A stretch of 64,000 nt of DNA, taken from contig JARUXA010000001.1 of the NCBI GenBank assembly GCA_030433805.1, positions 248,001 to 312,000 of the forward strand, written 5' to 3'. Numbering within the stretch: position 1 is the first letter of the stretch; the number at the start of each line of letters is the position of its first letter. Origin of the DNA: Sphingomonas sp. PsM26. Lineage in GTDB: Bacteria > Pseudomonadota > Alphaproteobacteria > Sphingomonadales > Sphingomonadaceae. The notes beneath the pieces were generated by a model, which was given only the letters and a program-made list of their open reading frames with translations, ran no database searches and was not told the origin of the DNA. This document shows, one piece after another, positions 35,386 through 44,498 of the stretch. A program made the position numbers and the translations under genes.

Positions 35386-37215
35386 TTACGCGATCGGCGT
35401 CCCCGCCAGTTGCGCGCGTGCGCGTTCCTCGCTCAGCCGCTCGAGGATCGTCAGCGGGACCGGACCGTCGCGCAGCACTTCGTGGAACTGCTTCTGGTCG
35501 AACTTCGCGCCCAGAATCTTCTGCGCCTTCTCCCGCGCACGCATCCAGCTCAAATGCCCGAGCTTGTAGCTGCACGCCTGCCCCGGCATCGCACAGTATC
35601 GCTCGATCTCGCTTTGCGACCTCGCGCGGGTGAAGCCGACGACCTCGACGAAATAGTCGGTCGCCTTGTCGCGGCTCCACCCCTTGGCATGGATCCCGGT
35701 ATCGACCACGAGCCGCGCCGCGCGGAACAGGAACGACTGGAGATAGCCCGCGCGCTCGATCGGCGTCGCATAGCCGCCGAGCGGTTCGGCGAGCTGCTCG
35801 GCATAATGCGCCCAGCCTTCGCCATAGGCGCTGAAGAAGCCGAGCTTGCGCAGCACCGGCATGTCGAGTGCCGCCACCAGGCTGAGCTGGAGATGATGCC
35901 CCGGCACACCCTCGTGATAGCTGAGCGAAGGGAGCGTGTATTTCGGCCAGTTCTCGATGCTCTTGAGATTGATGAAGTAAATCGCGGGCCGCGACCCGTC
36001 GAGCGCGGCGCGCTTGTAATAGCCGTTGGGCGCGCCGTCCTGGATCTCGACCGGGACCGCACGGATGTCGAGCGGCGCAGATGGCGGGTTGAGGAACGCT
36101 TGGCCCAGCTTCGCCTGCATCGCGGCGACCCCGGTGTTGAGCCCCGCGATCAAGTCCGCGCGGCCAGCCGAGCTGTCGGGATAGAGCTGTTCTGGCCGCT
36201 CGTTGAGCGCGGTCAATCGCGCCCCGGTCGACCCTTGGGTCAGTCCCTGCGTCTTGAGCAGCGCATCGAGCTGCGCACTGAGGTCGGCGACCTGGTCGAG
36301 CCCGATCTTGTGGACCTCGTCCGGCGTGAAGCTTGTCGTGGTCGCGGCAGCGAGCGCGGCGGCGTAGATTTCGCGTCCGCGCGGGAGCGGGGCGATCCCG
36401 GCGGTGGTGCGCGCGTTCGCGCGGAGCTTCTTCACGAGCGCGATCTGGCGATCGAGCGCCGGGTAGACCTTGTCGGCAAGGCTCGCCGCTGTGCGCTTGT
36501 CCCAGTCGCCGGAAAGCCCCCGCGCCTTGGCGCGGGTCGCGACCGAGGAGACGATCGAGCTATCGGCCGCGGCGGGCGCACGCAGCTTGGCAAGCTGGCC
36601 CAGCGTCAGGTCGAGCAGGAAGTCCGGCGCGACGATCCCGCGCGCGGCTTCGCTTTGCTGCATCGCGCTATCCTGGTCGAGCGCGGTCGCGAACGCATCG
36701 ACGCGTGCACAGTAAGCGTCGGCATCGGCGGTGGTGACGATCGTGTGCGTGCTGTTGAGGAAATCCGGGATCTCGAAATACGCGCCCGACTGCTGCGACA
36801 GCACATAGGGCCGGTTGGGCGAGCCAAGCCCGAACTTCTCGGGGCCGACCGTCCGCTGCGTCAGCGAATAGAGCACGACCTCGCGGTTGAGCTTGCCGCT
36901 GCGAGACAGGCCGGCGACGGGGACTGCCTGCACCGCGGCGATCGCCTTCTTGGTCCGCGCGAGCGCTTCTGCGCGATCCGCGGCGGTGCGATCGTCAAGG
37001 CGGCTCTTGAGCGCGGCGTTCGCGCCCTTGTCCAGTCCGAGACTGCTCGCCTGTTCGGGCGATTCCTGGACGTTCTGTTCGAAGATCTTCTGGAACGCCG
37101 CGTTGAGCGCGGCGTCCCCGGCGGGGGCGGCGGCACCGGCGGCACCGGCGGCACGGGGCGCAAACGCAAGCGCAGCAGCAGCGCTGCCTGCACTGAGAAA
37201 AGTACGACGTTCCAA
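35386..37215 (-). CDS. exported DUF885 family metallopeptidase-like protein
   Basis: A 609-residue protein with an N-terminal export signal (ERRTFLSAGSAAAALAFAPR; an RR motif that could be Tat) followed by a Gly/Ala-Pro linker. The DUF885 signature YHEGVPGHHLQLSL, a variant HExxH-like zinc motif, is at about residue 430, and AYGEGWAHYAEQLAEPLG follows. The family contains putative carboxypeptidases of the periplasm. Stand-alone gene. Confidence 0.9.
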   Translation of the reverse strand: MERRTFLSAGSAAAALAFAPRAAGAAGAAAPAGDAALNAAFQKIFEQNVQESPEQASSLGLDKGANAALKSRLDDRTAADRAEALARTKKAIAAVQAVPVAGLSRSGKLNREVVLYSLTQRTVGPEKFGLGSPNRPYVLSQQSGAYFEIPDFLNSTHTIVTTADADAYCARVDAFATALDQDSAMQQSEAARGIVAPDFLLDLTLGQLAKLRAPAAADSSIVSSVATRAKARGLSGDWDKRTAASLADKVYPALDRQIALVKKLRANARTTAGIAPLPRGREIYAAALAAATTTSFTPDEVHKIGLDQVADLSAQLDALLKTQGLTQGSTGARLTALNERPEQLYPDSSAGRADLIAGLNTGVAAMQAKLGQAFLNPPSAPLDIRAVPVEIQDGAPNGYYKRAALDGSRPAIYFINLKSIENWPKYTLPSLSYHEGVPGHHLQLSLVAALDMPVLRKLGFFSAYGEGWAHYAEQLAEPLGGYATPIERAGYLQSFLFRAARLVVDTGIHAKGWSRDKATDYFVEVVGFTRARSQSEIERYCAMPGQACSYKLGHLSWMRAREKAQKILGAKFDQKQFHEVLRDGPVPLTILERLSEERARAQLAGTPIA

Positions 37216-37405
37216 GGGGCAGTCCTCTCGTATGACGATTTGGCGGGGATCGTATCAGCGTCGATCGGATCGGCAAGGGGCGGCGGGGCAATCGGGCGGT
37301 AGGGGCAGGTTTCCACATTGACGCAGTGCAGCATAAAACCTACCAGCCCGCGCTCCTACGCTAAGCCCGTCCAGGCGCAGCCTTGCCCAGCGCTGGAGGC
37401 GCCCC

Positions 37406-38701
37406 GTGACCATGACCCCGACCATGACCTTCGCCGATCTCGCCTTGACGCCGCGCATTCTCGATGCACTGGCCGAGGAAGGCTATGCCACGCCGACGCC
37501 AATCCAGGCGCAGTCGATCCCGCTGCTGATCGAGGGCCGCGACATACTCGGCATGGCACAGACCGGCACCGGCAAGACCGCCGCCTTCGCGCTGCCGCTG
37601 CTCCATCGTCTCGCTGCGAACCCCCGCCCCGCGCCCAAGGGCGGCGCGCGCATCCTGGTGCTCGCGCCGACGCGCGAACTGGTTTCGCAGATCGCCGCAG
37701 GGTTCGAAAGTTTCGGGCGTCACCTGTCGCTCAGCGTCACCACGATCTTCGGGGGCGTCAGCCAGTTTCATCAGGTCGCGGCGTTGAACGCGGGCGTCGA
37801 CATCCTCGTTGCCGCTCCGGGACGGTTGCTCGATCTGGTCGAGCATGGGCTGTGCGACCTGTCCGCGCTCGAGGCGCTGGTGCTCGACGAGGCGGACCAG
37901 ATGCTCGACATGGGCTTCGCCAAGCCGATCGAGCGGCTCGTCGCGACGCTGCCCAAGGACCGGCACACATTGCTGTTCTCGGCAACGATGCCAAAGGCGA
38001 TCGCGGCGCTCGCCGAAAGCCTGCTCACCCACCCCGCCAGCGTCGAGATCGCGCGCCCTTCGACGACCGTCGACCGGATCGCGCAGTCGGTGATGTTCCT
38101 CGATGCGGCGCACAAGAAAGCTGCGCTGCTGGAATTGCTTCGGACGCCCGAGATCGGCCAGGCAGTCGTCTTCACGCTGCAGAAAAACATCGCCAACGAA
38201 GTCTGCGCGTTCATCACCGAGGCGGGGATCACCGCCGAGGCGCTTCACGGCAACAAGTCGCAGGGCCAGCGCGAGCGCGCGCTCGATGCCTTCCGCGCTG
38301 GCACCGTGCAGGTGCTGGTCGCGACCGACATCGCCGCGCGCGGGATCGACGTCGACACGGTGACGCACGTGTTCAATCACGATCTGCCTAGCTTGCCCGA
38401 AAGCTACGTCCACCGGATCGGCCGGACCGGGCGTGCCGGGCGTAGCGGCTTTGCGATCACGCTGTGCGATGCCGAGCAGCGCGCCTGGCTGCACGACGTC
38501 GAGCGCGAAATCGGGCGGACGCTCGCGGTCCACGACGATCACGAATGGCATTGCGAAGTCGCGCGCCACTCGACCAAGCGCGCGCCCGTGCTCGGCGGCG
38601 GCCCGGTCAAGCAAGTCAAGCCGCCCAAGCCACCGCGCGAGCGCAAGGTGTGGACCGAAGAAGAGAAGCTCGCCGCACGGCTTGCGGCGCAAGCCGCCTG
38701 A
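37406..38701 (+). CDS. DEAD-box RNA helicase (RhlE-like)
   Basis: A 431-residue helicase. Motifs in order: Q motif (TFADLALTPRILDAL, TPTPIQAQSIP), Walker A GMAQTGTGKTAAFALPL, Ia APTRELVSQIA, DEAD box VLDEADQMLDMGF, SAT (LLFSATMPKAI), then the second RecA domain with ATDIAARGIDVDTVTHVFN and HRIGRTGRAGRSG. A short basic C-terminal tail suggests RhlE or CsdA-type work on rRNA or cold mRNA. Start GTG 37406 has GGAGG 6 bases upstream; the ATG at 37412 is less well spaced. Confidence 0.94.
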   Translation: MTMTPTMTFADLALTPRILDALAEEGYATPTPIQAQSIPLLIEGRDILGMAQTGTGKTAAFALPLLHRLAANPRPAPKGGARILVLAPTRELVSQIAAGFESFGRHLSLSVTTIFGGVSQFHQVAALNAGVDILVAAPGRLLDLVEHGLCDLSALEALVLDEADQMLDMGFAKPIERLVATLPKDRHTLLFSATMPKAIAALAESLLTHPASVEIARPSTTVDRIAQSVMFLDAAHKKAALLELLRTPEIGQAVVFTLQKNIANEVCAFITEAGITAEALHGNKSQGQRERALDAFRAGTVQVLVATDIAARGIDVDTVTHVFNHDLPSLPESYVHRIGRTGRAGRSGFAITLCDAEQRAWLHDVEREIGRTLAVHDDHEWHCEVARHSTKRAPVLGGGPVKQVKPPKPPRERKVWTEEEKLAARLAAQAA

Positions 38702-38727
38702 GCGACGGGTAAACCGGGCGGAAGGGG

Positions 38728-39723
38728 TTACGGACTCCCCTTGCCGCCATGGGCGCCGACCGCGGTGCCGGTCGAGAAGCTCGCGTCGTCCGCCGCGAGC
38801 ATCACGAATAGCGATGCGAGTTCGGCCGGCTGGCCCGCGCGACCGAGCGGCGTGTCCTGCCCGAATTCGCCCATCTGCCCCGGCAGCTGCCCACCCGCAA
38901 CCTGCAGCGGGGTCCAGATCGGCCCCGGCGCGATCATGTTGACGCGGATCCCGCGCTTGGCGAGCTGCTTGGCCAACCCCTTGGTGAAGATCAGGATCGC
39001 GCCCTTGGTTGAGGCGTAATCGAGCAGTTCGACCCCCGGATCGTAGGAATTGACCGACCCCGTGTTGAGGATCACCGAGCCCGGCGGCATGTCCTTCGCA
39101 ACCGCCTTGGCGATGCGGAAATAGGCGAAGATGTTGGTTTCGAAGGTGCGGACCATCTGCTCGTCGCTGATCGCGAAGATATCCTCCTTCGATTGCTGAT
39201 AGGCGGCGTTGTTGACCAGCAGGTCTATCCCGCCAAGCCCCTTGCGTGCCGCCGCGACGATCGCCTCGCAGCCTTCGAGCGTGCGCAGGTCGCGCGGGAT
39301 CGCGACCGCCTTGCGACCGGCCTGGCGGATCAGATCGACCACTTCGCGCGCGTCGGGCTCCTCGTCGGGGTGATAGTTGATCGCGACGTCTGCACCTTCC
39401 CGGGCGAACGCGATCGCGGCGGCGCGGCCGATCCCCGAATCCGCACCCGTCAGCAACGCCTTGCGTCCGGCGAGCTTGCCCGACCCGCGATAGCTGCGCT
39501 CGCCGCAATCGGGTTTGGGGGTCATCTTGGACTGGAGACCCGGCCATTGCTGGCGCTGTTCGGGGAAGGGTGTGCTGGTGTATTTTGTGCGTGGGTCGCG
39601 GAGCGGCGGGGTTCCCGGGGTTGCCGCAGCGCCCTGTGCGCTCACGCCTTGCGTTGCCGCCAGTCCGCCGATGCCGAGTGCCGCCGCGCCAAGCACGCCG
39701 CGTCGTGAAGTTCCGTTGTCCAT
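38728..39723 (-). CDS. SDR family oxidoreductase with a Tat-like signal peptide
   Basis: A 331-residue protein (ATG 39723). The first ~35 residues, NGTSRRGVLGAAALGIGGLA and an Ala-rich end, look like a twin-arginine signal. The SDR domain then shows LLTGADSGIGRAAAIAFA (TGxxxGIG), NNAAYQQ, and the catalytic S-Y-K in NTGSVNSYDPGVELLDYAST. It is related to YhdF/YhxC-type general stress dehydrogenases. Export of an NAD(P)-dependent SDR is unusual. Confidence 0.88.
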   Translation of the reverse strand: MDNGTSRRGVLGAAALGIGGLAATQGVSAQGAAATPGTPPLRDPRTKYTSTPFPEQRQQWPGLQSKMTPKPDCGERSYRGSGKLAGRKALLTGADSGIGRAAAIAFAREGADVAINYHPDEEPDAREVVDLIRQAGRKAVAIPRDLRTLEGCEAIVAAARKGLGGIDLLVNNAAYQQSKEDIFAISDEQMVRTFETNIFAYFRIAKAVAKDMPPGSVILNTGSVNSYDPGVELLDYASTKGAILIFTKGLAKQLAKRGIRVNMIAPGPIWTPLQVAGGQLPGQMGEFGQDTPLGRAGQPAELASLFVMLAADDASFSTGTAVGAHGGKGSP

Positions 39724-39791
39724 CGCCAGTGTCCCGTCGCCGTCGTCGGGTGGGGAACGAGCCATGAACCCTTTGGTTCAGCGCGGGAACC

Positions 39792-41882
39792 TCAGACCCG
39801 CGCGACCCCGTTGACCGCGTCCGCCGCGCGCAACGCGCCGATCACGCGCATCAGATGATGGACGTCGTGGACCTCGACGTCGATCGTATTGGTGTGGAAA
39901 CCGGTATCGCGATTGTCGAGCCGCAGGTTGACGATGTTCGCCTTTTGCGCGCCGATGATCGTCGCGATCGTGCCGAGCGCGCCGGGTTCGTTCTTGACCT
40001 CGACCGAGATTCGCCCGGTCGCGCCCTCGGATTCGTCGCCCCACGACAGGTCAACCCAATCGGCATCGTCCGCGTCGCTCAGAATTTCACAATCAATTGC
40101 ATGGACTTCGATCCCGGCTTCGGGGCGGCGCAGGCCGACGATGCGGTCGCCGGGGACCGGATGGCAGCATTCGGCGAGATCGAACGCGACGCCCGGCGTC
40201 AGCCCGAGGATCGAGATCGCGCTTGACTGCGGGGGCAGGTCGCGCATCGCTTCGGTGCCCGCCGACCCCGGCATAAGTGCTTCCATTACAGCGGCATCCG
40301 TGATCCGGCGCCGCGCGATCGCTTCGAGCAGCGCGGGTTCGTCGACCACCTTCAGCCGCTGGAGCGCGACCGCCTGCGCCTCGCTCGACAGCGGCGCGGG
40401 GAGGCGCGAGACGAGTTCGTCGTACATCTTGCGGCCCAATGCCTGCGTCTCGGTGCGTTCTTTTTGACGCAAATGACGTCGGATTGCAGCACGCGCCTTG
40501 CCGGTTATAGCAAAATTAAGCCAGTTTGGCTGCGGTTCCTGCGCCTTTGAGCGCAGAATTTGCACCTGATCCCCATTGTCGATCGTGGTGCGTAGCGGCA
40601 CGACGCGCCCGTTGATCTTCGCGCCGACTGCCTGGTCGCCAAGATCGGTGTGGACCGCATAAGCGAAATCGATCGGCGTCGCACCCTTGGGAAGCTGGTG
40701 CAGCTCGCCCTTGGGGGTGAAGGCGAAGATCCGGTCCTGGTACATCGCCATGCGAGTATGTTCGAGCAGCTCTTCCGGGCTCTCGGCATTGTCGAGGATC
40801 TCGACCAGATCGGTGATCCAGCTGTGCTGCGTGTCGGGGCGGACCTTGTCCTGCTTGTACGCCCAGTGCGCGGCGAGGCCGAGTTCGGCTTCCTCGTGCA
40901 TCTCGTGGGTGCGGATCTGGATCTCGACGCGGGTGTTGTCGGCGTGGATAACCGTCGTGTGGAGCGAGCGATAGCCGTTGCGCTTGGGGGTCGAGATATA
41001 ATCCTTGAACCGTCCCGGCACCATCGGCCAGCGGCGGTGGATCACGCCCAGCGCTTCGTAACAGGCTTCCTCGCTCGGCACGATCGCGCGGAACGCCATG
41101 ATGTCGCTCAGCTGCTCGAAACTGATGTGCCGTTCGGCCATCTTCTTCCAGATCGAGAAGGGGTGTTTCTCGCGCCCCGATAACTCTGCCTCGAGCCCGT
41201 GGCGCGAGAGCAGCAGCTTCAGCCCCGATCCGATCTTGGCGATCCGGTCGCCGCCACCTTCCTTGAGCTGCGCCAGGCGTCGCACGATCGATTCATATGC
41301 TTCGGGTTCGAGCTGTTCGAAGGCGAGCGTCTGCATCTCCTTCATGAACTCGTACATGCCGATCCGCTCGGCGAGCGGCGCGTAGATGTCCATCGTCTCG
41401 CGCGCGATGCGTTTGCGCTTGTCGGGGTTCTTGATGAAATGCAGCGTGCGCATGTTGTGGAGCCGGTCGGCAAGCTTGACCAGCAGCACGCGGATGTCGT
41501 CCGACATCGCGAGCAGGAACTTGCGCAAATTCTCGGCGGCGCGTTCGTTTTCGGTCTGCGCCTCGATCTTGGACAATTTGGTGACGCCGTCGACCAGCCG
41601 CGCGACGTTCGCCCCGAACAGCCGTGTAATTTCTTCCGGCGTCGCGACCGTATCCTCGATCGTATCGTGGAGAATCGCGGTCGCGATCGTCTCGTCGTCG
41701 AGATGAAGGTCGGTCAGAATCCCCGCGACTTCGATCGGATGGCTGAAATACGGGTCGCCGTTCGCCCGTTTCTGGCTGCCATGCGCCTGCATCGAAAAGA
41801 CATAAGCGCGATTGAGCAGCGCTTCGTTCGCCGTGGGATCGTAGTCCAGGACCCGATCGACAAGTTCATACTGACGCAACAT
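39792..41882 (-). CDS. bifunctional (p)ppGpp synthetase/hydrolase (Rel/SpoT, alphaproteobacterial Rsh)
   Basis: A 696-residue protein from ATG 41882 (LRQYELVDRVLDYDPTANEA), with a TTG/ATG pair just upstream as alternatives. Domains: HD hydrolase (about 25-180, YFSHPIEVAGIL and TAILHDTIEDT), synthetase (about 235-350, KRNGYRSLHTTVIHADNTRV, LGLAAHWAYK), TGS (about 390-450, FTPKGELHQLPKGATPIDFA) and C-terminal ACT (about 620-690). Both catalytic halves look intact. It governs the stringent response and is the usual single long RSH in this class. A strong terminator lies just upstream, belonging to the gene before it. Confidence 0.95.
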   Translation of the reverse strand: MLRQYELVDRVLDYDPTANEALLNRAYVFSMQAHGSQKRANGDPYFSHPIEVAGILTDLHLDDETIATAILHDTIEDTVATPEEITRLFGANVARLVDGVTKLSKIEAQTENERAAENLRKFLLAMSDDIRVLLVKLADRLHNMRTLHFIKNPDKRKRIARETMDIYAPLAERIGMYEFMKEMQTLAFEQLEPEAYESIVRRLAQLKEGGGDRIAKIGSGLKLLLSRHGLEAELSGREKHPFSIWKKMAERHISFEQLSDIMAFRAIVPSEEACYEALGVIHRRWPMVPGRFKDYISTPKRNGYRSLHTTVIHADNTRVEIQIRTHEMHEEAELGLAAHWAYKQDKVRPDTQHSWITDLVEILDNAESPEELLEHTRMAMYQDRIFAFTPKGELHQLPKGATPIDFAYAVHTDLGDQAVGAKINGRVVPLRTTIDNGDQVQILRSKAQEPQPNWLNFAITGKARAAIRRHLRQKERTETQALGRKMYDELVSRLPAPLSSEAQAVALQRLKVVDEPALLEAIARRRITDAAVMEALMPGSAGTEAMRDLPPQSSAISILGLTPGVAFDLAECCHPVPGDRIVGLRRPEAGIEVHAIDCEILSDADDADWVDLSWGDESEGATGRISVEVKNEPGALGTIATIIGAQKANIVNLRLDNRDTGFHTNTIDVEVHDVHHLMRVIGALRAADAVNGVARV

Positions 41883-41939
41883 CCGCATCAAGATGGCGTT
41901 GCGACGGCTTGTTTTGCAACCTGTTTGCGCAATAAGCCG

Positions 41940-41974
41940 AAAAAACCCCTCCCGCGGAACGAGAGCGGGAGGGG
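41940..41974 (-). terminator. rho-independent terminator of the small secreted-protein gene
   Basis: A 10-bp perfect stem (41946-41955 with 41965-41974, CCCCTCCCGC) and a 9-base loop are followed, on the minus strand, by six T residues (41945-41940). This fits termination of the gene at 42015-42332 before Rel/SpoT begins. Confidence 0.85.
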
Positions 41975-42014
41975 AAACACCACCAAAGCGGAGGATAAAC
42001 GCGTCAGGTGGCGA

Positions 42015-42332
42015 TCACTTTGCGCGGGTGTTGCACTTGGCGAGCGCATCGGGCTCGAACGCCTTCCCGCCCGCGCTGAAGGCGGTCAGCTTGCCGGTGT
42101 GCCGCACGACCATCTCGCACATGATCGCCTCGCGCTGGGGTCCCTTGTTGGCGGTGAAGGCGGGCTCATGCCACTTCCAGATCGTGCCGCTGGTGATCAG
42201 CGTTTCCTGTGCAGGTGCAGCACTGGGGGTGGCGACATAATAAGGGCCGCCGTCGGCGGCGTGACCGATCGTCGGCACCGCAAGAAGGGCAGACAGCAGG
42301 AATGGCGCCGCGGCGCGGAGGATCGAGGACAT
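42015..42332 (-). CDS. small secreted protein (CC_3452-like)
   Basis: A 105-residue protein with a Sec signal peptide (SSILRAAAPFLLSALLAVPT, cleavage after GHAA). The mature part contains ETLITSGTIWKWHEPAFTAN, two cysteines (CEMVVRHTGKLTAFSAGGKA, AKCNTRAK) and resembles the CC_3452-like group found in sphingomonads and Caulobacter, of unknown function. GGAG sits about 10 bases before the ATG at 42332. The longer open frame upstream was rejected. Confidence 0.78.
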   Translation of the reverse strand: MSSILRAAAPFLLSALLAVPTIGHAADGGPYYVATPSAAPAQETLITSGTIWKWHEPAFTANKGPQREAIMCEMVVRHTGKLTAFSAGGKAFEPDALAKCNTRAK

Positions 42333-42461
42333 GAGGGACGACTCCGTTGAGAACGTTGCGATGCAGCAATTACCAAGGTAGGTTGCGAGTTGCAACTGAA
42401 AATACGGGGTGCGGATCGGATCGGTTCCTTGTGCCGCCAAAATGGGATACGATACCGGACG

Positions 42462-42998
42462 ATGGACGAAAAACTGCGAGAACCGTTGCGCGAACAGCTG
42501 GTCAATTGCGGCCTGCCTGCCGCGCTGGAAGTGATGGGCGAGCGGTGGAGCTTCATGATCCTGCGCGCCGCGTTCAACGGGCTGCATCACTTCGAGGAAT
42601 TCCAGTCCGAGCTGGGGATCGCGCGCAATATCCTCGCCAACCGGCTCGGTCGGCTGGTCGAGCACGGGATCCTGACGCGGGACGCGATGATCAAGGACCG
42701 GCGCAAGATCCAGTATCAACTGACCGAAAAGGGTGCCGCGCTGTTGCCGGCGATGCTCGCGCTGCGGCAATGGGGGGAGCGTTGGGAAACCGGCTTCCGC
42801 GCGTCGCCCGTGCTGGTCGCCGCGCGCGACCGACGTCCGATCGGCCCGATCGAGGTGCGATCGTGGGACGGGCGGGTGCTGACCAAACGCGATCTGCTGT
42901 GGGCATTGCCCGAGGATGTCGATGACAGCGGCGATCAGGTGGTCGGGGATGCACCGGATGGCGACGGCCTGGCATCCGCCATGCGCGCGGCGGAATGA
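42462..42998 (+). CDS. HxlR family transcriptional regulator
   Basis: A 178-residue MarR-like winged-helix regulator: CGLPAALEVMGERWSFMILR, GLHHFEEFQSELGIARNILA, RLVEHGILTR and the wing RRKIQYQLTEKG. HxlR proteins often control nearby redox or transport genes. It is divergent from the small secreted-protein gene, with a 129-bp shared spacer, and ends 22 bp before ccmC; either may be its target. Confidence 0.88.
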   Translation: MDEKLREPLREQLVNCGLPAALEVMGERWSFMILRAAFNGLHHFEEFQSELGIARNILANRLGRLVEHGILTRDAMIKDRRKIQYQLTEKGAALLPAMLALRQWGERWETGFRASPVLVAARDRRPIGPIEVRSWDGRVLTKRDLLWALPEDVDDSGDQVVGDAPDGDGLASAMRAAE

Positions 42999-43020
42999 CG
43001 CGGTGACCCCGCAATGACCG

Positions 43021-43806
43021 ATGGATTCGCGCCGCAATCTTGCGTATCCCTGTCACGTGCCTAGCCTTCATGCCCTCGCCAATCCGGCGCGCTTTCTGGC
43101 GATCGCACGGCCGTTGACGCCGGTGCTGTTCTGGGCGGGCGTTGCGCTTCTCCTGTTCGGATGCTGGGCCGGGCTGACCCAGACCCCACCCGACTATCTC
43201 CAGAAGGAAAGCGTCCGAATCCTTTATATCCACGTGCCCACCGCATGGCTCGGCATGGGCGGGTGGAGCGGGATCGCGATATCGTCGCTGGTGTTCCTGG
43301 TATGGCGGCATCCGCTGGCGATGATCGCGGCGCGGGCGATCGCGCTGCCGGGGGCGACCTTTGCCGCGATATGCCTTGCGACGGGGTCGATCTGGGGCCG
43401 TCCGACATGGGGGACGTGGTGGCAGTGGGACGGCCGGCTGACCTCGATGCTGCTGCTGTTCTTCGTCTATCTCGGCTTCATCGCGCTGGTCCGCGCGGAG
43501 GACGAGCGCGCGGGTTTCGGCGGCGGTGGGCGGATCGCCGCGCTCTACGGCGTCGCGGGATCGGTGCTGTTGCCGATCATCCGTTATTCGGTGGTGTGGT
43601 GGAACACGCTCCACCAGGGGCAGAGCATCGGGTTGACCAAGTCGACGATCGATCCGGCGATCCTGTGGCCCTTGTGGTTCACGCTCAGCGGCTTCACCCT
43701 GTTCTTCGCAGGGATCGTGCTGATGCGGATGCGGACGATCCTTGCGCGGAGCAAGGCCGAGGCGCGCCTGCGCCGCCGCGCGCATCATGTCGAGGTGACC
43801 GCGTGA
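43021..43806 (+). CDS. ccmC: heme exporter/lyase component CcmC
   Basis: A 261-residue protein with six helices. The tryptophan-rich heme-handling motif is WGRPTWGTWWQWDGRLTSML, and conserved histidines lie in the flanking loops (LYIHVPTAWLGMGG, WWNTLHQGQS). It delivers heme to CcmE in cytochrome c maturation system I. ATG 43021 lacks a clear ribosome site; a GTG at 43057 matches usual CcmC starts better. First gene of the ccmCDEFGH run; ccmA and ccmB are not in the window. Confidence 0.93.
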   Translation: MDSRRNLAYPCHVPSLHALANPARFLAIARPLTPVLFWAGVALLLFGCWAGLTQTPPDYLQKESVRILYIHVPTAWLGMGGWSGIAISSLVFLVWRHPLAMIAARAIALPGATFAAICLATGSIWGRPTWGTWWQWDGRLTSMLLLFFVYLGFIALVRAEDERAGFGGGGRIAALYGVAGSVLLPIIRYSVVWWNTLHQGQSIGLTKSTIDPAILWPLWFTLSGFTLFFAGIVLMRMRTILARSKAEARLRRRAHHVEVTA

Positions 43807-43907
43807 ACCACTGGCCCTTCATCATCGCCGCCTACGGCCTGACCGCAGTCGGATCGGTTGCTTTGGCGGTTTCGAGCTATCTGGCGATGCGAAAGGCGGA
43901 AAAGTGA
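43803..43907 (+). CDS. ccmD: heme exporter protein CcmD
   Basis: A 34-residue peptide with one membrane helix (NHWPFIIAAYGLTAVGSVAL, then a basic tail MRKAEK). It starts at GTG 43803 overlapping the ccmC stop, and its stop overlaps ccmE, so translation is coupled on both sides. CcmD stabilises the CcmABC-CcmE complex. Confidence 0.85.
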   Translation: MNHWPFIIAAYGLTAVGSVALAVSSYLAMRKAEK

Positions 43908-44338
43908 AGGCCAAACACCAGCGGCTGACGCTCGCGGCGCTCGCGGTCGCCGCGGTCGGCGGGTCGAGTGCGCTTGCGCTCTCCGCACTCAAGGACCAGG
44001 CGGCGTTTTTCTATGCGCCGGGCGACGTGAAGCGGGACGCCTTGCCGCTCGGGCGCGCGGTGCGGCTTGGCGGGATGGTCGCGGGTGGGTCGCTCCACCG
44101 GATGGCGGACGGCGTGACGATGCAGTTCGTCGTCACCGACGGCGTCGCGCGCGTGCCGGTCGCGTTCCGCGGGATCGCGCCCGATCTGTTCAAGGAAAAT
44201 TCGGGCGTCGTGGCGGAAGGCAAGTTCAACCCCGACGGCAGCTTCACCGCGAGCAACCTGCTGGCGAAGCACGACGAGAAATACATGCCCCCCGAAATGG
44301 CGGGCAAGATGCACGAGACGAAGACGCTGGTGCAATGA
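43904..44338 (+). CDS. ccmE: heme chaperone CcmE
   Basis: A 144-residue protein with an N-terminal anchor helix and an OB fold. The heme-binding His and the downstream Tyr are in LLAKHDEKYMPPEM (H123, Y127), matching the HxxxY motif that covalently holds heme in the periplasm. GTG start overlapping ccmD. A repeat of about 160 bp separates it from ccmF. Confidence 0.95.
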   Translation: MKAKHQRLTLAALAVAAVGGSSALALSALKDQAAFFYAPGDVKRDALPLGRAVRLGGMVAGGSLHRMADGVTMQFVVTDGVARVPVAFRGIAPDLFKENSGVVAEGKFNPDGSFTASNLLAKHDEKYMPPEMAGKMHETKTLVQ

Positions 44339-44388
44339 GGGTTGGTTTGACGGTTGCATCCTTGGGTTTTCCGCCGTGTTCTTGCGTA

Positions 44389-44466
44389 GGTAGGAACCCA
44401 GGGCTGAGTAGCGCAACGCCTGTCGGTATTCGGGACTCCTGGGCTCCCGCTTTCGCGGGAGAACGA
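44389..44466. repeat. degenerate palindromic repeat between ccmE and ccmF
   Basis: GGAACCCAGGGCT is answered by ACTCCTGGGCTCCCGCTTTC, and the distal part holds its own stem CTCCCGCTTTCGCGGGAG. It resembles the TCATTCCCGCGAAGGCGGGA family at 50565 with a decayed left half. It opens a gap in an operon otherwise joined by overlaps. Confidence 0.7.
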
Positions 44467-44498
44467 CGAGACTTCGGCGACCACCGGGGTGGGAACAC

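Noticed and set aside
37361..39547. A 728-codon open frame on the minus strand across the DEAD-box helicase gene and into the SDR gene
   Set aside because: It is an artefact of high-GC codon use. The plus-strand helicase and minus-strand SDR carry complete family motifs, while this frame has none.
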